DNA from: Spirochaetia bacterium UBA5763 | GTDB taxonomy: Bacteria > Spirochaetota > UBA4802 > UBA5550 | Assembly: GCA_002418835.1 (NCBI GenBank) | Contig: DIEX01000006.1 | Span: 1 to 64,000 of the forward strand | Length of the DNA: 64,000 nt | Direction: 5' to 3' | Part shown: positions 8,579 to 17,477 of the stretch, piece after piece | Layout: each line of letters begins with the position of its first letter | Numbering within the stretch: position 1 is the first letter of the stretch | The notes under the pieces: model-generated | What the model was told of the DNA's origin: nothing | The model's database searches: none | Seen by the model: the letters and a program-made list of their open reading frames with translations, nothing else | Position numbers and translations under genes: made by a program

Positions 8579-9328
8579 ATGACAAAAGCTCAGAAAGCTT
8601 ATAAAGATCAGGAATTTATAAATTCCCGGGATGCCAGGTTATTGAGAATTATCAGTGAATATATAGCACCTGAAGCAAAGTTTAAAGCAAATGACGTTCA
8701 TCATACTGTAGTTTTTTTCGGATCTGCAAGGATAAAGCCAGAAGATGACGCTCTTGGAACTGCTAAATATTATCTTGCTGCGCAAAAGATGGCTGAAGAG
8801 CTGGCCCATTACAGCACTCAATTAAAAGAAGAAACCGGAGATAATTTCTATATCTGCACAGGCGGCGGACCAGGAATTATGGAAGCGGCAAACAGAGGTG
8901 CCAGAGACGCTGGAGAAAAGACCATTGGCCTGAATATTTCGCTCCCCTTCGAGCAGAACCCTAATCCGTATATTTCAGATGAACTCAACATGGAATTTCA
9001 CTATTTCTTTATGAGGAAACTCTGGCTTCTATACCACGCGAAAGCTGTTATTGTTTTCCCCGGCGGTTTCGGTACATTCGATGAACTTTTTGAAACACTC
9101 ACACTTATTCAGACAAAAAAGATGGCTAAACCTGATATTTCGGTTATGCTTTACGACAGTTCATACTGGAAAGGACTCATCAATTTTCAGATGCTCGTTG
9201 ATAAAGGGATGATTTCAGCCGAAGATTTATATCTTTTCCATTTTTTTGATACAGTTGACGATGGCCTGAAATTTCTTAAACCACGGCTGAAGGATATTAT
9301 TGCAACAGTTGATCATTTTATCCCGTAA
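8579..9328 (+). CDS. LOG family protein (Rossmann-fold nucleotide-binding)
   Basis: This 249-residue protein has the lysine-decarboxylase-like/LOG signatures GGGPGIMEAANRGA at about residue 100 and PGGFGTFDELFE at about residue 160 (PGGxGTxxE). Members hydrolyse nucleotide 5'-monophosphates to free base and ribose 5-phosphate; the plant enzyme activates cytokinins. Some related proteins are pyrimidine or purine nucleosidases, so the bacterial substrate is undetermined. It follows the GHKL protein by 3 bp, which makes a two-gene transcription unit likely, ending at the terminator at 9348. Confidence 0.88.
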   Translation: MTKAQKAYKDQEFINSRDARLLRIISEYIAPEAKFKANDVHHTVVFFGSARIKPEDDALGTAKYYLAAQKMAEELAHYSTQLKEETGDNFYICTGGGPGIMEAANRGARDAGEKTIGLNISLPFEQNPNPYISDELNMEFHYFFMRKLWLLYHAKAVIVFPGGFGTFDELFETLTLIQTKKMAKPDISVMLYDSSYWKGLINFQMLVDKGMISAEDLYLFHFFDTVDDGLKFLKPRLKDIIATVDHFIP

Positions 9329-9347
9329 ATAACGCAATAGAGCTGAT

Positions 9348-9382
9348 AAAAAAACCGGTATACTTTTATTCCCGGTTTTTTT
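9348..9382. terminator. Bidirectional intrinsic terminator
   Basis: The 11-bp arms AAAAAAACCGG (9348-9358) and CCGGTTTTTTT (9372-9382) flank a 13-nt loop. The A-run and T-run make it work in both directions, between the converging LOG gene and the PilZ-like gene. Confidence 0.85.
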
Positions 9383-9387
9383 GAAAA

Positions 9388-10461
9388 TCAGCCTGCGAAC
9401 TCTTCATAATTCGTCCGGCTTGTTTCATCCATACTGTTTATCTCGCAACCGACTTTAATTATACCATTTTCAAGAAAGGATATATTTCTGACTATTGCTC
9501 CAATTACAGATTTCTTCTGAGTCGGAAGCATTATATCAAAACAGAGTTTCCCATTCTCCTGAAAATTCCTGATATGCCTTTTCTCTCTGAAAACAAAACC
9601 CATTCCATTTTTAGACAGGTCTGCAACAAGGAACCTCTCTTCCATTGGTGAAAAAAGTTTATTCTTAATGAGCAGCTGATCGATAACTATAGCCATCCTG
9701 CGACATACTTCAAACATACCGTCAGAAAGAGGCTGCGAACTGTTAACCTGAAGGTATCCGTAGGGAATAATTTTATTATACATAATTGGAACTGTTGCTT
9801 CAGATATATATCTGTTCCTTGATGAAAGGCTTATATCAGCTTTATAAATATTGTTAACATAAAAATTGTATTCTTCTTCTTTACCGGGGTCAGGGTCAAC
9901 ATTCAGATTTGACATAAATATTGATTTTGAAGTGCTTAATACATACTTCAGCCTGTTATCCCCCTTGGATTCATGCATAAAAACAATCTTAAAATAATCG
10001 AACTTCTTTTTAAGTTCGAATTCAGCAATCTCTTTAATTTTATCAATCTTCTTCTGAGATGTTGAGAGAGCCCTTTCTATATTATAATCAGAAATAAGAT
10101 TGTTCATATAAATAATACTCTTGCCCCCCTCAATACCGACAAGCTTTCTATCCTCTTTACGTGATTCCGATATAATCTGAAATTTAAGCGGTATAAAAAC
10201 AAAGGTATCTTCATTACGCTCGACATGTTTCATACTGAGATATATGGTGTTTGTTTTGTATCTTGTAAAAACAACAACATTCTCAGGGAGAGATTTAACA
10301 AGCGGTATCCTGAAAGCTACATTCCCGTCAGAATAACCGAGATATTGAAGGTTAAGGCTGCCGCTGCTTGTTTTTATATAAACCGGGTTGCCGCTGAAAA
10401 AATTATCCAGGAGAAACTGGAACTGTGCTTTATCTGTTACGGTTTTAATTAAATCTGCCAT
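9388..10461 (-). CDS. PilZ-like protein with interrupted PilZ motifs (DUF1577-like)
   Basis: The protein has 357 residues and no membrane segment. It reads as an N-terminal YcgR-like beta domain (residues 20-95, with SGNPVYIKTSSG), then RKEDR at 101-105, which fits the RxxxR c-di-GMP motif, then about 175 residues resembling a GAF-like domain, then DLSKNG at 281-286, which fits the D/NxSxxG motif. The two PilZ motifs normally lie 20-30 residues apart, so the domain is either split by an insertion or one match is fortuitous. It resembles spirochaete proteins grouped as DUF1577. It is the last gene after lolC/E and lolD, 8 bp from lolD. A c-di-GMP effector role is inferred. Confidence 0.55.
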   Translation of the reverse strand: MADLIKTVTDKAQFQFLLDNFFSGNPVYIKTSSGSLNLQYLGYSDGNVAFRIPLVKSLPENVVVFTRYKTNTIYLSMKHVERNEDTFVFIPLKFQIISESRKEDRKLVGIEGGKSIIYMNNLISDYNIERALSTSQKKIDKIKEIAEFELKKKFDYFKIVFMHESKGDNRLKYVLSTSKSIFMSNLNVDPDPGKEEEYNFYVNNIYKADISLSSRNRYISEATVPIMYNKIIPYGYLQVNSSQPLSDGMFEVCRRMAIVIDQLLIKNKLFSPMEERFLVADLSKNGMGFVFREKRHIRNFQENGKLCFDIMLPTQKKSVIGAIVRNISFLENGIIKVGCEINSMDETSRTNYEEFAG

Positions 10462-10469
10462 AATTAATT

Positions 10470-11156
10470 CTACTGACTGACAATCAAGCCGTCAAGCATT
10501 GAAATTATTCTTTCAGTCATTCCTGCGATTTTCATATCATGAGTAACTATTACTGCAGTACTCCCCTTTTCTCTGCATAAGTTAAGGAGAACTTCAAGAA
10601 GATTCATGGAATTTTTTGAGTCAAGGCTCCCTGTAGGTTCATCTGCAAGAATAATATCAGGTTCACCTACAATTGCCCTTGCAACTGCCACTCTCTGGCA
10701 CTCACCGCCGGACATCTCACCCGGTTTATGATGAGACCGGTTTTCCAGGCCGAATCTCGCAAGAAGCTCGCGGGATTTTTCCTTTGCCTCTGCATGCTTG
10801 CATCTTCTGATAAGAAGGGGCATCATTACATTTTCAAGTGCGGTAAATTCAGGAAGCAAATTATGCAGTTGAAAGATGAAACCTATATGTTTATTTCTGA
10901 AATCGGAGAGTGCATCAACTTCAAAAGATGAAACATCAGTTCCGCTGATGGCAAGAGATCCCCTGTCAAAATTATCAAGGCATCCCATCAGGTTCAAAAG
11001 AGTTGATTTACCGGTACCGCTGGGCCCGGTTATTGAAACAACTTCACCTTTCTGAATTTCGAGGTTAATCCCACGGAGCACACTGATGACGCTGCTCCCC
11101 GAGCCGTAAGTCTTTTCAAGATTTTTTATATCTATGATTGCCGGATTACTGTTCAT
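10470..11156 (-). CDS. lolD: Lipoprotein-releasing ABC transporter ATPase LolD-like
   Basis: The 228-residue ABC ATPase has Walker A GPSGTGKSTLLN, the signature MSGGECQRVAVARAI, and Walker B IILADEPTGSLD, with the pattern of the LolD/MacB/FtsE group. It lies 8 bp downstream of a LolC/E-type permease, which supports a role in releasing lipoproteins from the inner membrane for transport to the outer membrane. This suits a lipoprotein-rich, diderm spirochaete. Other members of the group export peptides or macrolides, so LolD is chosen from its neighbour. Confidence 0.88.
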   Translation of the reverse strand: MNSNPAIIDIKNLEKTYGSGSSVISVLRGINLEIQKGEVVSITGPSGTGKSTLLNLMGCLDNFDRGSLAISGTDVSSFEVDALSDFRNKHIGFIFQLHNLLPEFTALENVMMPLLIRRCKHAEAKEKSRELLARFGLENRSHHKPGEMSGGECQRVAVARAIVGEPDIILADEPTGSLDSKNSMNLLEVLLNLCREKGSTAVIVTHDMKIAGMTERIISMLDGLIVSQ

Positions 11157-11164
11157 ATAAATAC

Positions 11165-12469
11165 CTATTCATACCTGATTGTTTCAACCGGTTTCTGCCG
11201 GGAAGCCTGCCATGATGGAAAAATAGAAGCAATTGTGGCGAGAAAAATCGCGGCAGCCGCTATGAAAACTACAAACTCCGGAACAATCTCAGTAGGTATT
11301 GTGTCGATATAATATACACTGCTCGGCTTAAGAGTAATTCTGTAAAAATCCCCCAGGTTAAATACCTGGTAAATCCATATCATTAGTCCGTTAATTGAAT
11401 CTTCCACCCACAATATAATTGATTCAAGATTTAGGGATGCAGCCAGGCCGAAAATTACTCCAAGAATTGAGCCGGTTACACCGATGAGGAATCCCTCAAG
11501 TACAAATATTACCATTATAGAACGGGGCTTTGCCCCCATGGATTTGAGTACGCCTATAGCTTTTCTCTTCTCCATTACAACCATGACTATGGTTCCCATA
11601 ATAGTAAACCCTGCTGATATTATAACGAGAAAAAGAATTATTGTCATAATAAGTTTTTCAAGCCTGAGCGCATAAAAGAGGTTATGATTCCTCTGTTCTG
11701 CTGTCATTGTAACATACTCAAAACCGATAACAGACTGAAGAACAGAAGCCATCCGGTTCATCTTATATATATCATCAATTTTCACGCCCACAGCATAGGC
11801 CACATCACCAACCGAAAACAGGTCCTGCCCGTCTGTAAGTGACATCATAATAAGCTTTGTATCAAAATCATAATATCCGGTTTTAAAGAATCCGAGCACT
11901 TTGTATTTACGTATCCCCGGTGAAACACCTTCAACAGCAGTAAGCCGGCCCTGGGGAACAATAATCTCCATTGTATTCCCGACTTTGACTCCGTAATTAA
12001 ATGCCATCTCCTCACCAATATAGATACCTTTTTTCTGACAGTAATCGTGACGGTTAAGAGTGATAAATTTTTTTATATCAGAGGGGATGTAATCCTTTGT
12101 GCCAATACCACGGATCATCACAGGCCCCACATTTCGTTTAAACCTGAACAAACCCTGTCCCTGCAGATAAGGACTGGCGGAAACAACATGCTCTGTACCG
12201 CGAATTTTTTCCGCAAGCTCCCTGTAATCCTGAATTGCAACTCCGTCAATTTCACTTGCAAGATTCGAGACAACTATATGAGAATCAACATCAAGTATCT
12301 TATCCTTAATCTGCCCCTGAAATCCATTCATAACAGAAATAACAAGTATCAGTATAAATACACCGAGAAAAACGATTAAGACTGAAAGAAATGTATTAAA
12401 CGATATGAATCTCTGACTCTTCTTTGACTTGAGATAACGGAAACCTATAAAAAACTCAAAAAGCTTCAT
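11165..12469 (-). CDS. lolC: Lipoprotein-releasing system permease LolC/LolE
   Basis: The 434-residue protein starts FIGFRYLKSKKSQRFISFNT, the LolC/E N-terminal signature. It has one N-terminal membrane helix (residues 25-48), a large periplasmic domain of about 230 residues, and three C-terminal membrane helices, including MVVMEKRKAIGVLKSMGAKP, the coupling region of the FtsX fold. Only one permease gene is present, so the complex is probably a LolCD/LolF-type homodimer rather than LolCDE. It lies between a lipoprotein gene (1 bp upstream) and lolD. Confidence 0.88.
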   Translation of the reverse strand: MKLFEFFIGFRYLKSKKSQRFISFNTFLSVLIVFLGVFILILVISVMNGFQGQIKDKILDVDSHIVVSNLASEIDGVAIQDYRELAEKIRGTEHVVSASPYLQGQGLFRFKRNVGPVMIRGIGTKDYIPSDIKKFITLNRHDYCQKKGIYIGEEMAFNYGVKVGNTMEIIVPQGRLTAVEGVSPGIRKYKVLGFFKTGYYDFDTKLIMMSLTDGQDLFSVGDVAYAVGVKIDDIYKMNRMASVLQSVIGFEYVTMTAEQRNHNLFYALRLEKLIMTIILFLVIISAGFTIMGTIVMVVMEKRKAIGVLKSMGAKPRSIMVIFVLEGFLIGVTGSILGVIFGLAASLNLESIILWVEDSINGLMIWIYQVFNLGDFYRITLKPSSVYYIDTIPTEIVPEFVVFIAAAAIFLATIASIFPSWQASRQKPVETIRYE

Positions 12470-12470
12470 A

Positions 12471-12929
12471 TTAATTGTCGAACCCCGTTCTAATTAAAGT
12501 TCTATTGTGCATAAGCCACCCTCTGTTAATTTTAGGGCCTTCAATATATTTTATAAACTCTACTTCACCCTTCATATTCTCAACTGTTTTTCCTGTTTCG
12601 CGGGAAATTCTTTTACACTCAAAATAGAGCATTCTCGGATTGAATTTATACCCTTCGAAATCGGTCTTAATATCACTTTCATTAAATTTACTCATATCCC
12701 GGATTATAAGATTTCCATAATAATAATCCCTGTAGAGATTCCTGAAAACATCCTGATCTTTCGGAAAAGCTTCACATTCACTATAATCCTTATAATTAAG
12801 TAATTTAACTGCACCGGACCATTTCAGAAAAATATATGCAGGATCCACAAAGGGCTCCTGCTTTTTACAGGAGGTTGCAAAAAGAAAAAAGCTTATTATT
12901 ACTATAAATGCAAGGCGTAGTTTATTCAT
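12471..12929 (-). CDS. Putative lipoprotein, first gene of the lol operon
   Basis: The 152-residue protein has a basic n-region, a hydrophobic stretch and a lipobox ending FATSC, with the lipidated cysteine at about residue 21, followed by a KKQE tail. The mature part is rich in aromatic and charged residues and I do not recognise a family. It ends 1 bp before lolC/E, so it is cotranscribed with the lipoprotein-release transporter; it could be a substrate or an accessory factor, but nothing in the sequence decides this. Confidence 0.7.
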   Translation of the reverse strand: MNKLRLAFIVIISFFLFATSCKKQEPFVDPAYIFLKWSGAVKLLNYKDYSECEAFPKDQDVFRNLYRDYYYGNLIIRDMSKFNESDIKTDFEGYKFNPRMLYFECKRISRETGKTVENMKGEVEFIKYIEGPKINRGWLMHNRTLIRTGFDN

Positions 12930-13044
12930 TATAATCTCTTTACATTTAATTTACAGCATTTATTCATAAGTCAATGTTCGCGAAGATGAAACCTTCGGCA
13001 ATAGAATTATTATTGCTTTTAGAATTAAAGAATAGAAAAGTTTA

Positions 13045-13611
13045 TTAAACCAGTTCAAGCTCTTTTTCGGAAAAAACCTGTGCTGAAAATTTTTCAATTT
13101 CCACTCCCGGTTTTTTCCATGTATCACCCTGGAGTCCGGCTTTAAAACATGTATGTGTGAGAAAAGTCTCCCTGTCCCACTTCTGCTCCACCGGAACCTG
13201 GGGAAGCAGAAGTCCCCTGTTATATCCCTTCGAAATAATCAGTCCGTCCCGGCCAATGACAATATCTTCAATATTTTCAACTTTCATTATGGGACTTAAA
13301 ATTGAAATTTCGATATCAATTTTTTTAAATTCAGCAGATGTAAGAGGAGCAAACCTCGGATCCCTGAAAGCAGACGAGAGAGCCATCTCTCTTATTGTAT
13401 CCGGAATAGGCCTTACACCTTCTATATATCCTATACATCCCCTGAGATTGCCTTTTATATGAATGGTGACAAACGCGCCGCACTTCTCCTTATATACAGC
13501 ATCACTGAAGTCGAATTCATAGTTTTCACAATCAGCACCAAGTTTATCCGCAATTGTTTTTCTGGCAAGGCGGAGCAGAGTTTTCTGCTGTTCAGCATTC
13601 AGTTCTTCCAC
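13045..13611 (-). CDS. AMMECR1 domain protein (AmmeMemoRadiSam protein A)
   Basis: The 188-residue AMMECR1 domain protein contains the hallmark LRGCIGYIEG at about residue 55, followed by ALSSAFRDPRFAPLT. The start is GTG at 13611, placed 7 bp after GGAGGAG. AMMECR1 genes in bacteria usually occur with memo and a radical SAM gene (the AmmeMemoRadiSam set), whose function is not firmly established. Here memo lies 4 bp upstream but no radical SAM partner adjoins. It is the last gene of the sir2-mutL-coaC-coaB-memo-ammecr1 unit. Confidence 0.9.
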   Translation of the reverse strand: MEELNAEQQKTLLRLARKTIADKLGADCENYEFDFSDAVYKEKCGAFVTIHIKGNLRGCIGYIEGVRPIPDTIREMALSSAFRDPRFAPLTSAEFKKIDIEISILSPIMKVENIEDIVIGRDGLIISKGYNRGLLLPQVPVEQKWDRETFLTHTCFKAGLQGDTWKKPGVEIEKFSAQVFSEKELELV

Positions 13612-13615
13612 AGGC

Positions 13616-14449
13616 TCACTCCTCCCCCAGAATTACAGCTGATACATATCCCACAACTTCATCTTTAGAGCCAGCTGTGTCTCCGGAGTTTGCATACTTT
13701 GCAATTTCAATCTTAGATGCCCCGAGTTTTTTTGCGGCTGCAATCCCTGCAAGGAGAGCCCCCTCTCCGCAGGCTTCACCTTTGCCCGATTTTACTGTTT
13801 CAGCAATTCTGTTTTCATCAAATGATTTCAGGGCAGATATAAAATCTCCGTCCATCTGAACAGCTTTTTTATAAGGATAATAATGAGAAAGATCTGTTGA
13901 TACAATTATCGCGTAATTTCTGTTCAGTGTTTTGAGAGCTTCGGCAATTACTTCACCTATCTTTCCGCATATTGAAATATCTGTGGAGCCGATTATGACA
14001 GGTACAAGTTTTAAGCCCGGTTTCATAAACTGAATAAAAGGTATCTGAACTTCAAGAGAATGTTCAGGCTCATCAATATCTTTACTATAAGTGAAAAGAG
14101 GGGATTTTTTCAGTTCACACCCCACCTCACCGTCAACCTCCATTTCTCCGAGAGGAGTTGAATAAGCCCCGTCAGAAAGAACTGAAGCGCCATTAAACCT
14201 GGCCCTGTGTGAAGGAGCAATCACAACGAATCCGTCAAAATCGGTGTATTTAAGGCAACTGAACCCGTATGCTGCCACAGGCCCTGAATATATATAACCG
14301 GCATGAGGTGAAATTATACCATATAATCTCCCTTTAACCTTTTCTTTATCTTTTTCAGCCTGAGAGATATAACCGCATATCATCTTTTTAAGCTTCTCAG
14401 GGTCTGCCGGATAAAATGAACCGGCCACAGCAGGTTTCCGGATGTACAT
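13616..14449 (-). CDS. MEMO1 family protein (AmmeMemoRadiSam protein B)
   Basis: This 277-residue Memo-fold protein begins RKPAVAGSFYPADPEKL and has SPHAGYIYSG, PEHSLEVQIPF, STDLSHYYPY and CGEGALLAG, which supply the histidines and cysteine of the vestigial metal site of extradiol-dioxygenase-like Memo proteins. Human MEMO1 has been described as copper- or iron-binding; the bacterial role is unknown. GGGGG lies before the ATG. It sits between coaB (3 bp upstream) and ammecr1 (4 bp downstream). Confidence 0.92.
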   Translation of the reverse strand: MYIRKPAVAGSFYPADPEKLKKMICGYISQAEKDKEKVKGRLYGIISPHAGYIYSGPVAAYGFSCLKYTDFDGFVVIAPSHRARFNGASVLSDGAYSTPLGEMEVDGEVGCELKKSPLFTYSKDIDEPEHSLEVQIPFIQFMKPGLKLVPVIIGSTDISICGKIGEVIAEALKTLNRNYAIIVSTDLSHYYPYKKAVQMDGDFISALKSFDENRIAETVKSGKGEACGEGALLAGIAAAKKLGASKIEIAKYANSGDTAGSKDEVVGYVSAVILGEE

Positions 14450-14452
14450 ATA

Positions 14453-15130
14453 TTACCCCCTTTTCGCGAGTTCTGTATCAATCCTGTTGAGAATCTCCTG
14501 CGCAACCTTTTCTTTCGACATCATGGGAAGTTCAATTTTTGTTCCATCCCTGGTAAAGAGTGTCATAATATTAGTATCAACATTAAACCCGGCACCCTCT
14601 CTTGAGACATCATTAAGGCAGATCATATCAAGATTTTTCTGAACAAGTTTACCTATGGCATAGTTTTCAGTATCATTTGTCTCAGCAGCGAAACCCACCA
14701 CATAAAGTTTATCCAGTCCCCTCTTTGCTTTTACCTCTGCAACATTTTTAAGTACATCAGGAGTTCTCTTCATATTAATAGTAAGATCCCCGTCAGATTT
14801 TTTTATTTTTTCCTCTGATTTTTCCAGAGGGGTATAGTCAGCAGGCGCGGCAGCCATTATCAGAACGCAAGGTTCTTCAATTTCCGCAAGAACAGCCTGA
14901 AGCAGATCCGATGTGGATTCAATTTTAACACATCTGAAATTTTTATTCTGAACCAGCTGTTCATTAATAGGCCCATGGATGAAAACCGTATTCTGTGAAA
15001 TGCGGTAAGCTTCATCCGCTAATGCCACTCCCATTTTTCCGGAAGATGCATTGGATATATACCTGATAGGGTCGAACCATTCGCGTGTCGGCCCTCCGGT
15101 GACAATGATTTTATTTTCCTTCAATAACAT
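14453..15130 (-). CDS. coaB: Phosphopantothenate-cysteine ligase (CoaB)
   Basis: The 225-residue protein is the CoaB half of the usual CoaBC fusion. Its motifs are IIVTGGPTREWFDPIRYISN, SSGKMG, MAAAPADYTP and GFAAETND; the last contains the conserved lysine-neighbourhood pattern of CoaB. It makes 4'-phosphopantothenoyl-cysteine in CoA synthesis. The preferred start is ATG at 15130, with GAGG nine bases upstream; the frame remains open to an ATG at 15145. It overlaps coaC by 20 bp in a different frame, so the enzyme is split and translationally coupled. Confidence 0.9.
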   Translation of the reverse strand: MLLKENKIIVTGGPTREWFDPIRYISNASSGKMGVALADEAYRISQNTVFIHGPINEQLVQNKNFRCVKIESTSDLLQAVLAEIEEPCVLIMAAAPADYTPLEKSEEKIKKSDGDLTINMKRTPDVLKNVAEVKAKRGLDKLYVVGFAAETNDTENYAIGKLVQKNLDMICLNDVSREGAGFNVDTNIMTLFTRDGTKIELPMMSKEKVAQEILNRIDTELAKRG

Positions 15131-15647
15131 TGACCGCTGCCTCATATATTGTGTTTATATCAGCAAGCCGTCCCTTACCTTCATCTCCACAGGCAACAAG
15201 GCCTGTTTCAGGCTCAACAAATTTCACTCCCCAGCTTTTAAGTCTTTCTATATTCATCTGAACACCCGGGCTTTTATACATATTAGGATTCATTGCAGGG
15301 GCGATGAGAGCAGGGCATTCAAGAGCAAGAAACGTTGTGCTTACAAGATCATCAGCAATGCCGTTGCCGAATTTTCCGATCATATTTGCCGTTGCCGGAG
15401 CCGCGAGAAACAGGGAGGCTTTATCCTTTAGAAAAATATGCCCCATCTCATGTTTCTCCCATAATGTGCTGTCCCTGTAAATAGGGTTCCCTGTGAGAGC
15501 TTCAAGCGTAAGAGGAGAAACAAGCTTCGTGGCATTTTCAGTCATTGCAACAAACACATTGTACCCCCCTTTAACAAATAATCTTGCGAGATCGCAGGAC
15601 TTATAAGCTGAGATTGATGAGCCCACTGCAAGAATTACCTTTTTCAT
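15111..15647 (-). CDS. coaC: Phosphopantothenoylcysteine decarboxylase (CoaC)
   Basis: This 178-residue flavoprotein of the HFCD family has VGSSISAYKSCDLAR at the FMN-binding start, the catalytic AP-x-MN segment ALIAPAMNPNMYKSP, and the substrate-recognition segment VACGDEGKGRLAD. It decarboxylates 4'-phosphopantothenoyl-cysteine to 4'-phosphopantetheine. It is the N-terminal half of CoaBC in most bacteria but ends in its own stop here, with coaB overlapping by 20 bp. The ATG overlaps the mutL stop by 4 bp (15644-15647). Confidence 0.92.
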   Translation of the reverse strand: MKKVILAVGSSISAYKSCDLARLFVKGGYNVFVAMTENATKLVSPLTLEALTGNPIYRDSTLWEKHEMGHIFLKDKASLFLAAPATANMIGKFGNGIADDLVSTTFLALECPALIAPAMNPNMYKSPGVQMNIERLKSWGVKFVEPETGLVACGDEGKGRLADINTIYEAAVNVIEGK

Positions 15648-17473
15648 AACCTTTTAAACATCCTCTCAATATCATTTTTATTTATGGTAAAAAGAAACGG
15701 CCTACCATGCGGGCACCGCAGTTCAATCCCGCCGCTGAAAACCGCACCGGCTAAAGTCTTCATATCTGAACTGCTGAGAGAATCACCGGATCTCTTGGCA
15801 CTATGGCACGCAAGGGATGATATAATCCTCTCATGAAGGTCATTATTATCCTTTTCATCCCTGATATTATCAATCATATTTTTTATAAGCTCTTCTATTT
15901 TGTAGTTACCTGCTGCTGCGGGTACAGATCGGACAACTACGCTTTTGTCTGAAAACTCATCTATCTCAAAACCGCATGAACTGAAGCTCTCAATATTATC
16001 CATCACAAGAGGGAAGTCCGCTGTTGTAAGTTCGATCTGTACGGGGAACAGCAGTTCCTGGGTTTCAAGTTCATACCCCTTACTGAGTTTATCATAGAGC
16101 ATCCTTTCGTGAGCTGCATGAAAATCAATAAAATGCATTTTTTCATTTTCTTCAACAAGTATATATGTGTTGAATATTACACCTATAATTCTGCGGAAAT
16201 CACCATCAGGTTCCGTAAAATCAACACCCCCTGAAACAGCATCCAGTATCTCACCCGCGCTGTCAAAGAGAAGGCTCCCTGCCGTTAAATCGACTCCTGA
16301 CCTTAAAGAAAAATCAGCAGAAGAATACCTCTCTGCATTCGCAGGCAGAACCTCCGGAGTACGAAAATTACGCGGGAGAGAGTTATACTCTGCCGCACTG
16401 GTGTCAGGGAACTCTACACTTTTTTTGAATAAAACACTCTCTGCTGCATGGGCTGCCGCCCCGGAAAAAATCTTTTCAGGAATCAGGTGCGCCCTGTTCA
16501 GCACTTTTGACGCAAGTCCGAAGATCATTGAGTCTATATATTTCTGATCAAAGAGTTTAACTTCTCTTTTCGCAGGGTGAATATTCACATCAATAAGTTC
16601 AGGATCGATCTCCATGAAGAGGATTGCCGCCGGATATTTCCCCCTGGGCATTACAGCTTCATAAGCACGGGCAAGGTGATAGGAGAGGTACTTCTGTTCT
16701 ACAGATCTGCCGTTTATAAAAAGTACCTGCATACTTCTTGTGTTACGCATATAATCAGGCCTGGAGAGAAAACCTGAAAGCTTTACTTTCAGGTCTGAAA
16801 GCTCATCATAATAAAGACTGTTATAAACAGATGCTCCGAAAACCTGCTTTACCCTCTCGTGAAATCCGTCTGCCGGGGGGAGTGTAATCTCTCTCTTCCC
16901 GTCAACTTCAAATGAAAAAGAGACATGAGGAACTGCGAGAGACATCCGGAGAAGAGTTTCACGTATAGTTCTTAACTCGGTTTTTTTAGCCTTAAGGAAT
17001 TTTTTTCGCGCGGGCATATTGAAAAAAAGGTTATCCACAATAATTGTTGTACCCCTGCTCCCTGCATAGCCGGTGACAGAGTGAGAGCCGTTTCGCGATT
17101 CAATGCGCGACCCCGTCTCTTCATCTTCATGCCTTGTGAGAAGAACAAAGTCAGAAATAGAGCAGATGCTTGAAAGCGCCTCCCCCCTGAATCCGTAAGT
17201 GGATATACTCTGAAGTCCGGAGATGTCGGAAATTTTGCTTGTTGCGTGTTCCTTTATTGAGAGCGGGGCATCATCCCTGTATATACCGGAACCGTTATCC
17301 TTTACATATATTCTTTTCAGGCCGGCGTCCTGGACCTGAACATCGATCTCTGTGGCGCCTGCGTCTATGGAGTTTTCAACCAGCTCCTTTACAACTGAGA
17401 AAGGGCCTTCAATTACCTCACCTGCTGCAATCATATGCTTCAGGTGGTCAGGGAGCACAACTATTCTATTCAA
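15644..17473 (-). CDS. mutL: DNA mismatch repair protein MutL
   Basis: This 609-residue MutL has the GHKL ATPase N-terminus: VKELVENSIDAGATEI, DNGSGIYRDD, the HATSKI segment, and TYGFRGEALSSICS. The transducer domain is followed by a variable linker and a C-terminal dimerisation domain. Near residue 450 DFHAAHERMLYD corresponds to the DQHAxxERxxYE endonuclease motif, with Gln replaced by Phe and the final Glu by Asp. CPHGRP near residue 590 matches the zinc-site motif. It nicks the newly made strand after MutS recognition. The start is TTG at 17473. It lies 4 bp after sir2. Confidence 0.96.
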   Translation of the reverse strand: MNRIVVLPDHLKHMIAAGEVIEGPFSVVKELVENSIDAGATEIDVQVQDAGLKRIYVKDNGSGIYRDDAPLSIKEHATSKISDISGLQSISTYGFRGEALSSICSISDFVLLTRHEDEETGSRIESRNGSHSVTGYAGSRGTTIIVDNLFFNMPARKKFLKAKKTELRTIRETLLRMSLAVPHVSFSFEVDGKREITLPPADGFHERVKQVFGASVYNSLYYDELSDLKVKLSGFLSRPDYMRNTRSMQVLFINGRSVEQKYLSYHLARAYEAVMPRGKYPAAILFMEIDPELIDVNIHPAKREVKLFDQKYIDSMIFGLASKVLNRAHLIPEKIFSGAAAHAAESVLFKKSVEFPDTSAAEYNSLPRNFRTPEVLPANAERYSSADFSLRSGVDLTAGSLLFDSAGEILDAVSGGVDFTEPDGDFRRIIGVIFNTYILVEENEKMHFIDFHAAHERMLYDKLSKGYELETQELLFPVQIELTTADFPLVMDNIESFSSCGFEIDEFSDKSVVVRSVPAAAGNYKIEELIKNMIDNIRDEKDNNDLHERIISSLACHSAKRSGDSLSSSDMKTLAGAVFSGGIELRCPHGRPFLFTINKNDIERMFKRL

Positions 17474-17477
17474 TTAT

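Noticed and set aside
15111..15145. coaC/coaB overlap as a sequencing frameshift in a fused coaBC
   Set aside because: A plausible ribosome binding site and start exist for coaB, so a genuine split is preferred, though read data would settle it.
15051..15431. Long antisense ORFs opposite coaC, mutL and other enzyme genes
   Set aside because: They are shadows of well-supported genes with clear family motifs on the other strand.
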